Assembly: GCA_049324315.1 (NCBI GenBank)
Contig: JBMOKU010000037.1
Coordinates: forward strand, 1-64,000
Length of the DNA stretch: 64,000 nt
Reading direction: 5' to 3'
Source: JBMOKU01 sp049324315
GTDB taxonomy: Bacteria; Bacillota; Clostridia; Peptostreptococcales; Thermotaleaceae
Position numbers and translations under genes: made by a program
Part shown: positions 1 to 7,512 of the stretch, one piece after another
Numbering within the stretch: the first letter of the stretch is position 1
Layout: each line of letters opens with the position of its first letter
The notes under the pieces: model-generated
The model's database searches: none
Seen by the model: only the letters and a program-made list of their open reading frames with translations
What the model was told of the DNA's origin: nothing

Positions 1-1
1 A

Positions 2-127
2 CAGAGTAGAGAATATCAGAAAAAAATTAATGAAGATGAAACCCTTTCTAAAACGGCGTATGAGGTATCGATCTCAAAGATGGAAATTATCGAAGAAGAT
101 AACAATAGAAGCAGCAAAGATGAATGA
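2..127 (+). CDS. C-terminal end of an unidentified protein (partial)
   Basis: An open frame enters from the left edge and ends at TGA 125-127 after 41 residues. The visible tail is strongly charged (many Glu, Lys, Asp, Asn) and has no membrane segment or recognisable motif. It could be the end of any soluble protein. It is read as coding only because the frame stays open to the edge and non-coding sequence with a promoter follows. Confidence 0.4.
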   Translation, partial: QSREYQKKINEDETLSKTAYEVSISKMEIIEEDNNRSSKDE

Positions 128-201
128 CTTTCATGCAAAAGTGAATCACACTTTTTTTATATATTGATTTATAATCAACGTATAGAAAAAGTGTGTTTTT
201 A

Positions 202-230
202 TTTACCTTTCAAACATAAACGGCTATAAT
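202..230 (+). promoter_or_regulatory. Probable promoter of the small membrane-protein gene
   Basis: TTTACC (202-207), a 17-base spacer and TATAAT (225-230) precede the small ORF at 260 by about 30 bases. The -10 box is perfect and the -35 box is weak. Confidence 0.45.
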
Positions 231-259
231 GGGTCTAAAGACAGTGAGTAGGAGTGAGG

Positions 260-400
260 ATGATGGATTATTTTTTGATTGCAGTTGTGGTGTTTTTTGT
301 CATTCTTATAAGCATTCAATACACGTTAAATAAGATGATCGTACTGCTGAAAGAGATCCGTGACTTATTGTACAAGCTAAATAGTAAGGATAGAATATGA
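260..400 (+). CDS. Small single-span membrane protein (46 aa), unknown function
   Basis: The ORF begins with two adjacent ATG codons (260 and 263) behind an AGGAG box at 250-254, and a promoter-like sequence lies upstream. Residues about 4-21 form one hydrophobic helix (ending in FFVILISI). A short Lys/Arg-rich amphipathic tail with KMIVLLKEIRDLLYKL follows, so the protein should sit in the membrane with a cytoplasmic tail. A strong terminator follows at 431-471, making it a complete one-gene unit. I do not recognise the family. Small size limits certainty, but promoter, RBS, frame and terminator all agree. Confidence 0.6.
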   Translation: MMDYFLIAVVVFFVILISIQYTLNKMIVLLKEIRDLLYKLNSKDRI

Positions 401-430
401 TATATTTTGTTAGATAATGGATAAATAATA

Positions 431-471
431 AAAAAGTCTTCCGTTGGAAGATTTCTAAGGAAGACTTTTTT
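431..471 (+). terminator. Rho-independent terminator after the small ORF
   Basis: AAAAAGTCTTCC pairs with GGAAGACTTTTTT around a short A/T-rich loop and ends in a run of six T. Confidence 0.8.
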
Positions 472-475
472 GAAA

Positions 476-534
476 CACATTTGAAAATTATGAACTTATC
501 CACAATTTTCAAATGTTCATAATTTCCTATGTGT
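476..534. repeat. Overlapping inverted repeats between the small ORF and pfkB
   Basis: This gene-free stretch (401-723) holds the terminator at 431-471, this palindromic block and the pfkB promoter. In the block, CATTTGAAAATT (478-489) pairs perfectly with 504-515. The overlapping GAAAATTATGAAC (483-495) pairs with GTTCATAATTTC (515-526), flanked by CACAT/ATGTG. The two stems cannot form together. Confidence 0.5.
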
Positions 535-642
535 TATAAGAAAATTTAGGAAATTTGTCGTATTTTCATTATTTTCTGGTTGTTTTATAATACAAGAACA
601 ACGGTTTTTCGACACTTTTTGCCTACAATCATAAAAAACTCT

Positions 643-671
643 TTGCAAATTACCAAACTTGCTATTATAAT
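643..671 (+). promoter_or_regulatory. Probable promoter of the PfkB-family kinase gene
   Basis: TTGCAA (643-648), a 17-base spacer and TATAAT (666-671) lie about 52 bases before the ATG at 724. Confidence 0.5.
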
Positions 672-723
672 AAGTTTATGTCTGTTTTTTTGCTTGTCAT
701 TTTTTGTTTGAGAAGGGGATTGT

Positions 724-1656
724 ATGATTACGACGGTTACTTTGAATCCTGCTGTAGACAGGGCGTATATCATTAATAATTTCAAGCCCAATGAAAGATA
801 TCGCGTTGATGATATAAGGGTTACTGCCGGAGGCAAAGGATTAAATGTAGCAAGAGTTGCATCACAACTTGGAGAAAAAGTCAATGCAACGGGTTTACTG
901 GGCGGTATTACGGGTCAATTTGTTAAAGAGGAAATGGACAAGTTGGGGATTTTTACTTCCTTTGTTTCCATTAATGAATCTACCCGGGTATTTACGGCTA
1001 TCGTAGATCCCTTGAATAATACAGAAACCATTGTTGATGAAGAAGGACCTATCGTAACCAAAAAGGAACTAAATGAATTTGTCAAAGAATTCGTTAAAAT
1101 ATTAAAATACAGCGATATCATTGTGGCAGCAGGCAGTGTACCGAGAGGCCTCCCGAAGACGATATATGGAGACATGGTCAAGATCGCCAGCGATAACAAT
1201 GTAAGGACAATTATAGATGCTAGAGGCAATTATCTTGCTGAAGCCATAAAGGCTAAACCCTTTATGATCAAGCCAAACATTAGGGAATTAAGCGAACTGA
1301 TTGGTTATGAGCTAGACAGTGAATATAAAATCATATATGAATCCAAATGTATCTGCAAGCAAGGCATCGAAGTGGTGGCCATCTCTTTAGGTGAAAAGGG
1401 AGCCATCTTTACGACAAAATCTGGAGTGTACAAGGTATGTGCACCAAAGGTTTCAACAATTAATCCCATAGGATGTGGAGATGCATTTGTGGCGGGTTTT
1501 GCCATTGCACTGCTTAGAGAGGACAATATGGAAGAAGCTTTCAAATATGCAGTAGCAGCAGGAACGGCCAATGCCATCGAAGAAAAAATCGGACAAGTGA
1601 ATCCGGAGATGGTGAAAAAATATTATCAGGAAGTGAAGTTAAAAAGGTTGGATTGA
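724..1656 (+). CDS. pfkB: PfkB-family sugar-phosphate kinase (1-phosphofructokinase/tagatose-6-phosphate kinase type)
   Basis: This cytoplasmic 310-residue enzyme phosphorylates a sugar phosphate with ATP. It has the normal length for the FruK/LacC/PfkB branch. The N-terminus MITTVTLNPAVDRAY and the GGKGLNVAR motif (about residues 37-45) define this branch. GCGDAFVAGF (about residue 249) is the C-terminal signature with the catalytic Asp; the usual GAGD reads GCGD. The start follows a GAGAAGGGG ribosome site, and a terminator overlaps the stop. No PTS transporter or fru regulator is adjacent, so the exact sugar (fructose 1-phosphate, tagatose 6-phosphate or fructose 6-phosphate) cannot be fixed. 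Confidence 0.9.
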   Translation: MITTVTLNPAVDRAYIINNFKPNERYRVDDIRVTAGGKGLNVARVASQLGEKVNATGLLGGITGQFVKEEMDKLGIFTSFVSINESTRVFTAIVDPLNNTETIVDEEGPIVTKKELNEFVKEFVKILKYSDIIVAAGSVPRGLPKTIYGDMVKIASDNNVRTIIDARGNYLAEAIKAKPFMIKPNIRELSELIGYELDSEYKIIYESKCICKQGIEVVAISLGEKGAIFTTKSGVYKVCAPKVSTINPIGCGDAFVAGFAIALLREDNMEEAFKYAVAAGTANAIEEKIGQVNPEMVKKYYQEVKLKRLD

Positions 1657-1671
1657 TTCCAGCCTTTTTTT
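1641..1671 (+). terminator. Terminator at the end of pfkB
   Basis: AAAAAGGTTGG pairs with CCAGCCTTTTT (one G-T wobble) around a 7-base loop and ends in seven T. The left arm overlaps the last codons of pfkB. Confidence 0.75.
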
Positions 1672-1730
1672 AATGAGAAATATCTGATAATATAATGATA
1701 ATATGAATTCCTCAACAAAGGAGGATGGAA

Positions 1731-3500
1731 ATGGATTTGATGAAAATTGCATCAAATGCACAGAGCATTGCTGATGCTATTGCCAGTGTAATCAAAGTAG
1801 ATGTTACCATTATCGATCGTCATCTGAACCGCATTGCTGGGACTGGACGGTACAGCAGCAGTATAGGCATGAAGGTTACGACAAATACTGTATTTGGCTT
1901 TGCCATGGAAAAAGGAGAAAGTTTTATTATTGAAAATCCTAGAAACCATGATGCTTGCCGACAATGCGATGATAAACAAGGGTGTAAAGAGTATGCCCAG
2001 GTATGCTGTCCTATTAAAGTAAACGATGAGATTCTAGGTGCTATCGGACTGATCGCTTTTGACGAAATACAAAAACATGCAATTCTTCACAATCAAGAAA
2101 ATCTGATGGAATTTCTTAACAAGATGGCTGACTTGATTGCCTCTAAGCTCCAGGATCAAGAGAAAAATGAAAGAATAAAAATCTTAGCAAAGGAATTGGA
2201 AATTGTCCTGGATGCCATTGACAAAGGGATTGTTGCTGTAGATGAGTCTGGGAAGATAACACACTATAATGCAAAAGCAGCGGAACTGTTTCGTTTTGAC
2301 AGACAAAAAGAAACGCTATTGATAGATAAATATTTAAAAGATGTAAATGGAATGCATGGGCTAATACATAACGGAATAATTCGAAATCGTGAATTTAGTT
2401 ATAAGGATGGACCGCATTCCGTGCGAGGTTTTTATAATGCTGCGCCCATCATCATAGGTGATAAAAGTTTAGGACTTGTGTTCTCATTCAGTAATTTCAC
2501 AGAAGTTTTAAACGTGGTCAATGAAATAGCTATGGGAGAAAATGTGACCAGCTTTGACAGTATTATCGGAAAGAGTATTTGTTTACAAAATGTGAAGGAA
2601 AAAGCACAAAAAGCGGCTAAATCCATTTCCACGGTATTGATACAAGGGGAAAGCGGTACCGGGAAGGAGCTGTTTGCCAGAGCAATACACTTTCACAGCA
2701 GTCGATCAAAAGGACCCTTTATTCCCATTAATTGCGCAGCTATTCCGGAGCAGCTCCTGGAAAGTGAACTGTTTGGTTATGAAGAAGGAGCTTTTACCGG
2801 TTCAAAACGAGGTGGGAAAGCAGGAAAATTTGAACTGGCCAATAAAGGAACCATATTTTTAGATGAGATCGGCGATATGCCTATCCATCTACAGACCAAG
2901 CTGCTGCGGGTGCTGCAAGAAAATATGATTGAGAAAATTGGCGGGAAAGAACCGATCCCCATCGATGTACGGGTTATCGCTGCAACCAATAAAAATCTGG
3001 AACAGAAAGTAACGGAAGGTGAATTTCGCAAAGATTTATTCTATCGGTTAAATGTGATACCGCTGTGGGTTCCTCCCCTTCGGGACCGTAAAGAGGACAT
3101 TGTTATACTGGTGGAACGCTTGTTGGAGAAATGCAATCGTAAACTAAATAAACATATAGATCATATAGCCCGGGATGTATTGAATGATCTAATGAATTAT
3201 CAATGGCCCGGAAACGTTCGAGAGCTGGAGAATACCATTGAATATGCTGTAAATATGTGCAACGGAGCGATGATTGAAAAGGAAGATTTGCCTACTAGGT
3301 TTAAATTTGCTCATCATGATGACCAAAAGAAAGAAGAAACAGCATCCATTACCCCTATGAAACTGCTGGAAAAGAACGAAATCATCAAAGCGTTAAATCA
3401 CTATGGAAAATCAAAGCAAGCAGTAGAAAGAGCAGCAGATGCCTTAGGCATTGGTCGAGCGACCCTTTATAGAAAATTAAAGGAATACGATATACAATAG
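1731..3500 (+). CDS. Sigma-54-dependent activator (PAS-AAA+-Fis), probably CdsR-like
   Basis: This enhancer-binding protein should remodel sigma-54 RNA polymerase. The N-terminal about 180 residues form a sensory region with several cysteines (CRQCDDKQGC). A PAS domain follows (about 190-300), then the AAA+ domain with Walker A GESGTGKE (about 306), the sigma-54 contact loop GAFTGS (about 353) and Walker B FLDEIGD. A Fis-type helix-turn-helix ends the protein (GIGRATLYRKLKEY). ATG 1731 is preferred because GGAGG ends six bases before it; ATG 1725 abuts the site. The next gene has a sigma-54 promoter and three palindromes, so it is the likely target. C. difficile uses an equivalent activator, CdsR, for a cysteine desulfidase gene. 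The N-terminal cysteines suggest, but do not prove, sensing of cysteine, metal or redox. Confidence 0.9.
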   Translation: MDLMKIASNAQSIADAIASVIKVDVTIIDRHLNRIAGTGRYSSSIGMKVTTNTVFGFAMEKGESFIIENPRNHDACRQCDDKQGCKEYAQVCCPIKVNDEILGAIGLIAFDEIQKHAILHNQENLMEFLNKMADLIASKLQDQEKNERIKILAKELEIVLDAIDKGIVAVDESGKITHYNAKAAELFRFDRQKETLLIDKYLKDVNGMHGLIHNGIIRNREFSYKDGPHSVRGFYNAAPIIIGDKSLGLVFSFSNFTEVLNVVNEIAMGENVTSFDSIIGKSICLQNVKEKAQKAAKSISTVLIQGESGTGKELFARAIHFHSSRSKGPFIPINCAAIPEQLLESELFGYEEGAFTGSKRGGKAGKFELANKGTIFLDEIGDMPIHLQTKLLRVLQENMIEKIGGKEPIPIDVRVIAATNKNLEQKVTEGEFRKDLFYRLNVIPLWVPPLRDRKEDIVILVERLLEKCNRKLNKHIDHIARDVLNDLMNYQWPGNVRELENTIEYAVNMCNGAMIEKEDLPTRFKFAHHDDQKKEETASITPMKLLEKNEIIKALNHYGKSKQAVERAADALGIGRATLYRKLKEYDIQ

Positions 3501-3555
3501 TCTCAAGATGAGAATAATTTCTCAATTTGAGACTATTCTTTTTCTCAAAATGAGA
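3501..3555 (+). promoter_or_regulatory. Three tandem palindromes, candidate upstream activator sites
   Basis: Three copies of TCTCA-N3-TGAGA lie at 3501-3513, 3520-3532 and 3543-3555. Their centres are 19 and 23 bases apart, about two helical turns each. The last copy ends about 41 bases before the -24 element. Copies 1 and 2 can also fold as one larger hairpin (ATAGTCTCAA with TTGAGACTAT) before a T-rich tract, so the block may double as the activator gene's terminator. Confidence 0.7.
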
Positions 3556-3595
3556 ATTGACCTATAACTTCCCCATTTTTACAGGCCTTTTAAAG

Positions 3596-3611
3596 TGGCA
3601 TGAAAATTGCA
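3596..3611 (+). promoter_or_regulatory. Sigma-54 (-24/-12) promoter of the cysteine desulfidase gene
   Basis: TGGCATG-AAAA-TTGCA matches the sigma-54 consensus TGGCAC-N5-TTGCA. The GG (3597-3598) and GC (3609-3610) are separated by exactly ten bases. Transcription should begin near 3622, about 28 bases before the ATG. Confidence 0.88.
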
Positions 3612-3649
3612 ATATAAAGAGATAGTAAGAAAAGAAGGGGAGGATCCTA

Positions 3650-4945
3650 ATGGATTGGAAGCCAGTGATTATAGATACATTGAGAAAAGAAGTTGTCCCT
3701 GCCATCGGCTGCACAGAACCGGTTGCAGTTGCGCTGGCCTGTGCAAGAGCTAGGGAATTGGCGGGAGAGACGATGATTAAGAAGGTTGAAATTTATGTAA
3801 GTCCTAATATTTATAAAAATGGTTTATGCGTCGGTATTCCCCATACCAATGAAGTCGGGCTCCATATTGCAGCAGCCTTAGGCGCTGTAGGGGGCAGCAG
3901 TGAAAGAGATTTGAGGGTCTTAGAAAACATAAAAGAAGAAGATCTGCAGGCAGCGAGAGCTTTGATCGATCAAAAGAAATTAACTATTGGAACGAAGGAT
4001 ACGACAGAAAAGGTTTATGTGGAAGTCATACTTATGACTGAAAACAATCAATCAAAAACGATTATTTGCGAAAGGCACAACCAGTTTGCATATTTGGAGA
4101 AAAATGGTGAGGTTCTTCTGGAGCTTGAGAAAAATACAAGCAGCAGTAAGGCTGAGGAGGATGCTATTTACGATCTACGTATTCGGGATATCATAGAGAC
4201 CATTGAAGAAATACCCTTTGAAGCGTTGGCATTTATGCTGGACGGTTTGGAGATGAATGAAAGAATTGCCAAGGCATCTTTGGAACAAGATATGGGGATG
4301 GGCGTTGGCATTACCATATATAAAAATATGAAAAAAGGGTTATTGGCAGATGATCTGATTAATCATGCCATGATGTTGACGGCTGCCGGAGCAGACGCCA
4401 GAATGTCTGGAATGACCATGCCCGTTATGAGCAGCAATGGCAGCGGTAATAACGGCTTAACAGCCATATTGCCCATTGTCGCCTATAGAAATAAAGTAAA
4501 TGTTGAAGACGAACAGCTTGCCAGAGCATTGGCAATCAGTCATATGATTAACGGATACATTAAGAAACACATCGGCAGACTCTCCGCTTTATGCGGCTGC
4601 GGTGTTGCCGCTTCCACAGCTTCCAGTGTAGCTATTGCCTGGTTGATGGGTGCCAGTAAAGACCAAATCGATGGTGTAATTAAAAACATGGTTGCGAATA
4701 TTAGTGGTATGATTTGCGATGGTGCAAAGGTAGGCTGTGCCTTGAAACTGGCGACAGCGGCGTCGACAGCCGTACAATCAGCACTGCTGGCTGTTGATGA
4801 TAAAATTGTTCCGGCAAAAAACGGCATTGTTGCTGAAACCGCTGAAGAGACCATAAAAAACCTGGGTAAACTGGGTATGCAGGGAATGGAGTCAGCAGAC
4901 CGAGTAATTCTTGATATTATGAGAACCATGGATTGCGCTGTTTAA
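3650..4945 (+). CDS. cyuA: L-cysteine desulfidase family protein (CyuA/CdsB, UPF0597)
   Basis: This family uses a [4Fe-4S] cluster to degrade L-cysteine to pyruvate, ammonia and sulfide; relatives are annotated as serine dehydratase alpha-like. The protein has 431 residues, normal for the family. The expected cluster cysteines are visible: Cys21 in AIGCTEPVA, CGCGVAAST (about residue 315) and CDGAKVGCALK (about 356-364). An AGGGGAGG site precedes the ATG. The upstream sigma-54 promoter and the adjacent activator indicate substrate-induced expression. A terminator follows and faces the convergent aspartokinase gene. Cysteine is the likely substrate, by family and by analogy with the clostridial CdsR-CdsB pair; serine is the alternative. 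Confidence 0.88.
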   Translation: MDWKPVIIDTLRKEVVPAIGCTEPVAVALACARARELAGETMIKKVEIYVSPNIYKNGLCVGIPHTNEVGLHIAAALGAVGGSSERDLRVLENIKEEDLQAARALIDQKKLTIGTKDTTEKVYVEVILMTENNQSKTIICERHNQFAYLEKNGEVLLELEKNTSSSKAEEDAIYDLRIRDIIETIEEIPFEALAFMLDGLEMNERIAKASLEQDMGMGVGITIYKNMKKGLLADDLINHAMMLTAAGADARMSGMTMPVMSSNGSGNNGLTAILPIVAYRNKVNVEDEQLARALAISHMINGYIKKHIGRLSALCGCGVAASTASSVAIAWLMGASKDQIDGVIKNMVANISGMICDGAKVGCALKLATAASTAVQSALLAVDDKIVPAKNGIVAETAEETIKNLGKLGMQGMESADRVILDIMRTMDCAV

Positions 4946-4955
4946 AGATGTAAAG

Positions 4956-4986
4956 AAGGAAAAGGATGAGGTTTCCTTTTCCTTTT
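4956..4986. terminator. Bidirectional terminator between cyuA and dapG
   Basis: AAGGAAAAGG pairs with CCTTTTCCTT around a short loop, with T-rich sequence on the plus-strand 3' side. It lies between convergent stop codons. Confidence 0.7.
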
Positions 4987-6160
4987 AAAGGATATATGAT
5001 TTGGCTTCAAGATATCTGTAGAATTGATTTGCATAATCAACTGCATTCTCTGAAGGTACCAAAAGCATCACAGCATCTTCAAACCAAAAGCTATCATGGA
5101 GCATAATATTTGAAGAAGTAATTAATTCCTTCAAATCTGTTTGGAGACTACCTTTATAACGGGCATGAAAAAATATAGAAACTTGACTAAAGTTCTTATG
5201 GCAAGCTAATTCATAGTATTTGTTTCCATAGAATTCTATGATTTTTGAAGAATCTTTGCAGTAGATCTCTATGTATTTATCTTGATCCCTGTACAAAGCA
5301 TAAGGTTCTTTGATACAATGAAAATGAATTAGTTCTTTTTTATCTATTTTTATATAGGTGATCTCTTTCTGGAGAGAGATACCTATTATTTTTTTATTCT
5401 TTTCTATTTTATACCCATCAGGATCAATTAAAGTGCCCATATCATCTGAAAACGTCGAACGTACCCTAACAGGTATATGGTGTTTCTGTGCTATTTGGAC
5501 AGCCTTCGCGTGGACGACCTTGGAACCGCTCTCTGCCAGCTTATACATACTTTCATAGGAGATGCATTTATGATAGACAGCATTAGAAACAACACGGGGG
5601 TCTATGACGGCAACGCCAGGTACATCCGTAAAAATGTCTACCCGTTCAGCTTGTAGATATGCACCCAGTGCCACAGCGGTGGTATCGCTGCCGCCTCTGC
5701 CTAAGGTGGTAATCTCCATATTTTCTGTCATACCCTGAAAGCCTGCCACCACGACGATTTTTCCCTCTCTGAGATATTTTAAAACTCTGTCAGTATCTAT
5801 ATGCTTAATATCACTATTTGAGAAGTGATCGTCTGTTATGATGCCTGCTTGAAAGCCTGTCAGGGGTTCAGCGGGGATGCCCTGGGATTCTAACCAATGA
5901 GCGATTAATGAACAGGAGATAATCTCACCGCAGCACGTCATCATATCTTGTTTTTTTGGATCAATGCGGGGATGTATATCTGCTAATAGCTTGATGAATG
6001 TATCTGTGGCGTATGCGTCTCCCTTTCTGCCCATGGCAGAGACCACCACGACCACATCATTACCCTCCTCTTTACAGCGACGAACATGGTCTAATAATGC
6101 GAATCGAGCTTCGGGATTTCTGACGGAGGTACCTCCGTATTTTTGTACGATGATCCCCAT
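4985..6160 (-). CDS. dapG: Aspartokinase, DapG-like, with a divergent C-terminal ACT region
   Basis: Aspartokinase converts aspartate and ATP to aspartyl phosphate. The 391-residue protein has the kinase N-terminus (IIVQKYGGTSV), VSAMGRKGD, TTLGRGGSDTTAVALGAYL and FTDVPGVAVIDPRVV, so the catalytic domain (about 1-240) looks intact. The C-terminal about 145 residues should hold two ACT domains. Only the entry (KKIIGISLQKEITYIKI) and the last helix look ACT-like. The usual second-ACT signature with its glycine-rich turn is replaced by SIFFHARYKG, which suggests altered or lost feedback control. The ribosome site AGGAGGTG overlaps the end of asd upstream, so the two genes are co-transcribed. Confidence 0.9.
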   Translation of the reverse strand: MGIIVQKYGGTSVRNPEARFALLDHVRRCKEEGNDVVVVVSAMGRKGDAYATDTFIKLLADIHPRIDPKKQDMMTCCGEIISCSLIAHWLESQGIPAEPLTGFQAGIITDDHFSNSDIKHIDTDRVLKYLREGKIVVVAGFQGMTENMEITTLGRGGSDTTAVALGAYLQAERVDIFTDVPGVAVIDPRVVSNAVYHKCISYESMYKLAESGSKVVHAKAVQIAQKHHIPVRVRSTFSDDMGTLIDPDGYKIEKNKKIIGISLQKEITYIKIDKKELIHFHCIKEPYALYRDQDKYIEIYCKDSSKIIEFYGNKYYELACHKNFSQVSIFFHARYKGSLQTDLKELITSSNIMLHDSFWFEDAVMLLVPSENAVDYANQFYRYLEAKSYIL

Positions 6161-6171
6161 GAGGACACCTC

Positions 6172-7182
6172 CTAAACCAGACCCATTTGAACCATGGTTT
6201 CAGCAATTTGGACGGCGTTTAAGGCGGCTCCTTTTCGAAGATTATCAGCAACAATCCAAAGATTAAGCCCATTATCAATAGAATAATCCTTTCTGATTCT
6301 GCCTACGAAAACATCGTCTTTACCCTCCGCGTCGATAGCCAGCGGATACGTGTTTGTGGAAGGATCGTCGACTACCTTGACACCAGGGGCTTGTTGTAAT
6401 AGCTGGATGGCGTGCTGTACATCGATATTTCTTTCTGTTTCGATATTCACAGATTCTGAATGACCGCGGAAAACAGGTACTCTTACCGTTGTAGCGGATA
6501 CTTTGATGCTGCTGTCCAATATTTTTTTGGTTTCATTGACCATTTTCATTTCCTCTTTTGTATATCCATTCTCTAAAAATATATCAATATGAGGTAATGC
6601 GTTGAAGATAATTTGATGAGGATAAACAGCTTTTTCGATGGATTTTCCTTCAAGATAGTTTTTCGCCTGTTTATTTAACTCAACGATTGCCTTGTAGCCT
6701 GTACCGGATACAGCTTGATAGGTAGAAACAACGATTCGATTGATTTTATATGCATCATGAAGAGGTTTTAAAGCCACCAGCATTTGAATGGTTGAACAGT
6801 TTGGGTTTGCAATGATTCCCTTATGCCATCTTAAGTCTTCGGGATTTACCTCTGGCACGATTAATGGTACTTCAGGATCCATTCTCCATGCGCTGCTGTT
6901 ATCAATAACAATAGCACCTTCCTGAACAGCCACCGGTGCCAGCTCTTTGCTGGCATCTCCACCAGCAGAAAATAAAGCGATATCGATGTTTTTAAAGGCT
7001 CCCGGCTTCGCAGTCTCAACGGTTACAGATTTTCCATTGAAAGTAACTTCTTTACCCTGATTCGCTTCGATATCCAGTGGTCTTAATGCTGCAATGGGAA
7101 AGGTTCTCTGGCTTAATGTTTTCATCATCTCTTGGCCAACAGCGCCCATGGCACCTACAACAGCTACGTTATATTTTTTCAT
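6172..7182 (-). CDS. asd: Aspartate-semialdehyde dehydrogenase (copy 1, oxidoreductase cluster)
   Basis: Asd interconverts aspartyl phosphate and aspartate 4-semialdehyde with NADP(H). The 336-residue protein has the nucleotide-binding start VAVVGAMGAVGQEM, the catalytic Cys in ANPNCSTIQ, SGTGYKA, and the active-site His region RVPVFRGHSES. All key residues are present. An AAAGGGGG site lies six bases before the ATG, and dapG follows after 11 bases. A second asd at 18812-19813 lies in the lysine operon, so this copy is not simply the lysine-pathway enzyme. Its promoter is divergent from the oxidoreductase operon and carries a matching palindrome. Confidence 0.93.
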   Translation of the reverse strand: MKKYNVAVVGAMGAVGQEMMKTLSQRTFPIAALRPLDIEANQGKEVTFNGKSVTVETAKPGAFKNIDIALFSAGGDASKELAPVAVQEGAIVIDNSSAWRMDPEVPLIVPEVNPEDLRWHKGIIANPNCSTIQMLVALKPLHDAYKINRIVVSTYQAVSGTGYKAIVELNKQAKNYLEGKSIEKAVYPHQIIFNALPHIDIFLENGYTKEEMKMVNETKKILDSSIKVSATTVRVPVFRGHSESVNIETERNIDVQHAIQLLQQAPGVKVVDDPSTNTYPLAIDAEGKDDVFVGRIRKDYSIDNGLNLWIVADNLRKGAALNAVQIAETMVQMGLV

Positions 7183-7220
7183 AAAAATCCCCCTTTACGA
7201 AATGATTGTTTATATTTCAA

Positions 7221-7244
7221 CCTGCTCATCAACAGATGAGCAGG
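7221..7244 (-). promoter_or_regulatory. Palindromic operator candidate, asd side
   Basis: A perfect 10-bp inverted repeat (arm CCTGCTCATC, 4-base centre) lies at about +4 to +27 of the predicted asd transcript. Its core CTCATC-N4-GATGAG matches the palindrome at 7465-7486. It could also act as a 5'-end mRNA hairpin. Confidence 0.65.
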
Positions 7245-7254
7245 TGTTTATTTA

Positions 7255-7284
7255 ATTATAATAACATTTTTTTTATAAAGTCAA
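7255..7284 (-). promoter_or_regulatory. Promoter of asd-dapG
   Basis: Read on the minus strand: TTGACT (7284-7279), an 18-base spacer and a perfect TATAAT (7260-7255). Transcription should start near 7248. Confidence 0.75.
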
Positions 7285-7427
7285 GTGTGAAATTGAAAGA
7301 AATTATTAATGATTTTTCAAATTTTTGAATACATGATGTGAAATGTGAATAAAAATGAAATATAAATGCATGATATGTGTACAAACAATCAATTGATAAA
7401 ATATTTTAAAAACTTCATGATAATCTA

Positions 7428-7456
7428 TTGACATGAAGAAAAGCAGAAGTTATCAT
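7428..7456 (+). promoter_or_regulatory. Promoter of the oxidoreductase operon
   Basis: TTGACA (7428-7433), a 17-base spacer and TATCAT (7451-7456). Transcription should start near 7463. The 330-base divergent region 7183-7512 holds only the two promoters and the two palindromes, otherwise A/T-rich sequence. Confidence 0.75.
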
Positions 7457-7464
7457 TTAATTAA

Positions 7465-7486
7465 CTACTCATCACATGATGAGTAG
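7465..7486 (+). promoter_or_regulatory. Palindromic operator candidate, oxidoreductase side
   Basis: CTACTCATC-N4-GATGAGTAG lies at about +2 to +24 of the predicted transcript. It shares the CTCATC-N4-GATGAG core, spacing and position with the site in front of asd. This suggests one repressor acting on both promoters. Confidence 0.65.
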
Positions 7487-7512
7487 CAAAGTGATGCAAA
7501 GGGGGGTTTTGA

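Noticed and set aside
4540..4929. A 129-codon minus-strand open frame inside the cysteine desulfidase gene
   Set aside because: It lies fully inside a well-supported gene in the opposite strand, with no homology or ribosome site.
7221..7486. Reading the paired palindromes as ordinary terminators
   Set aside because: Neither is followed by a T-run in the direction of transcription, and both lie just downstream of good promoters.
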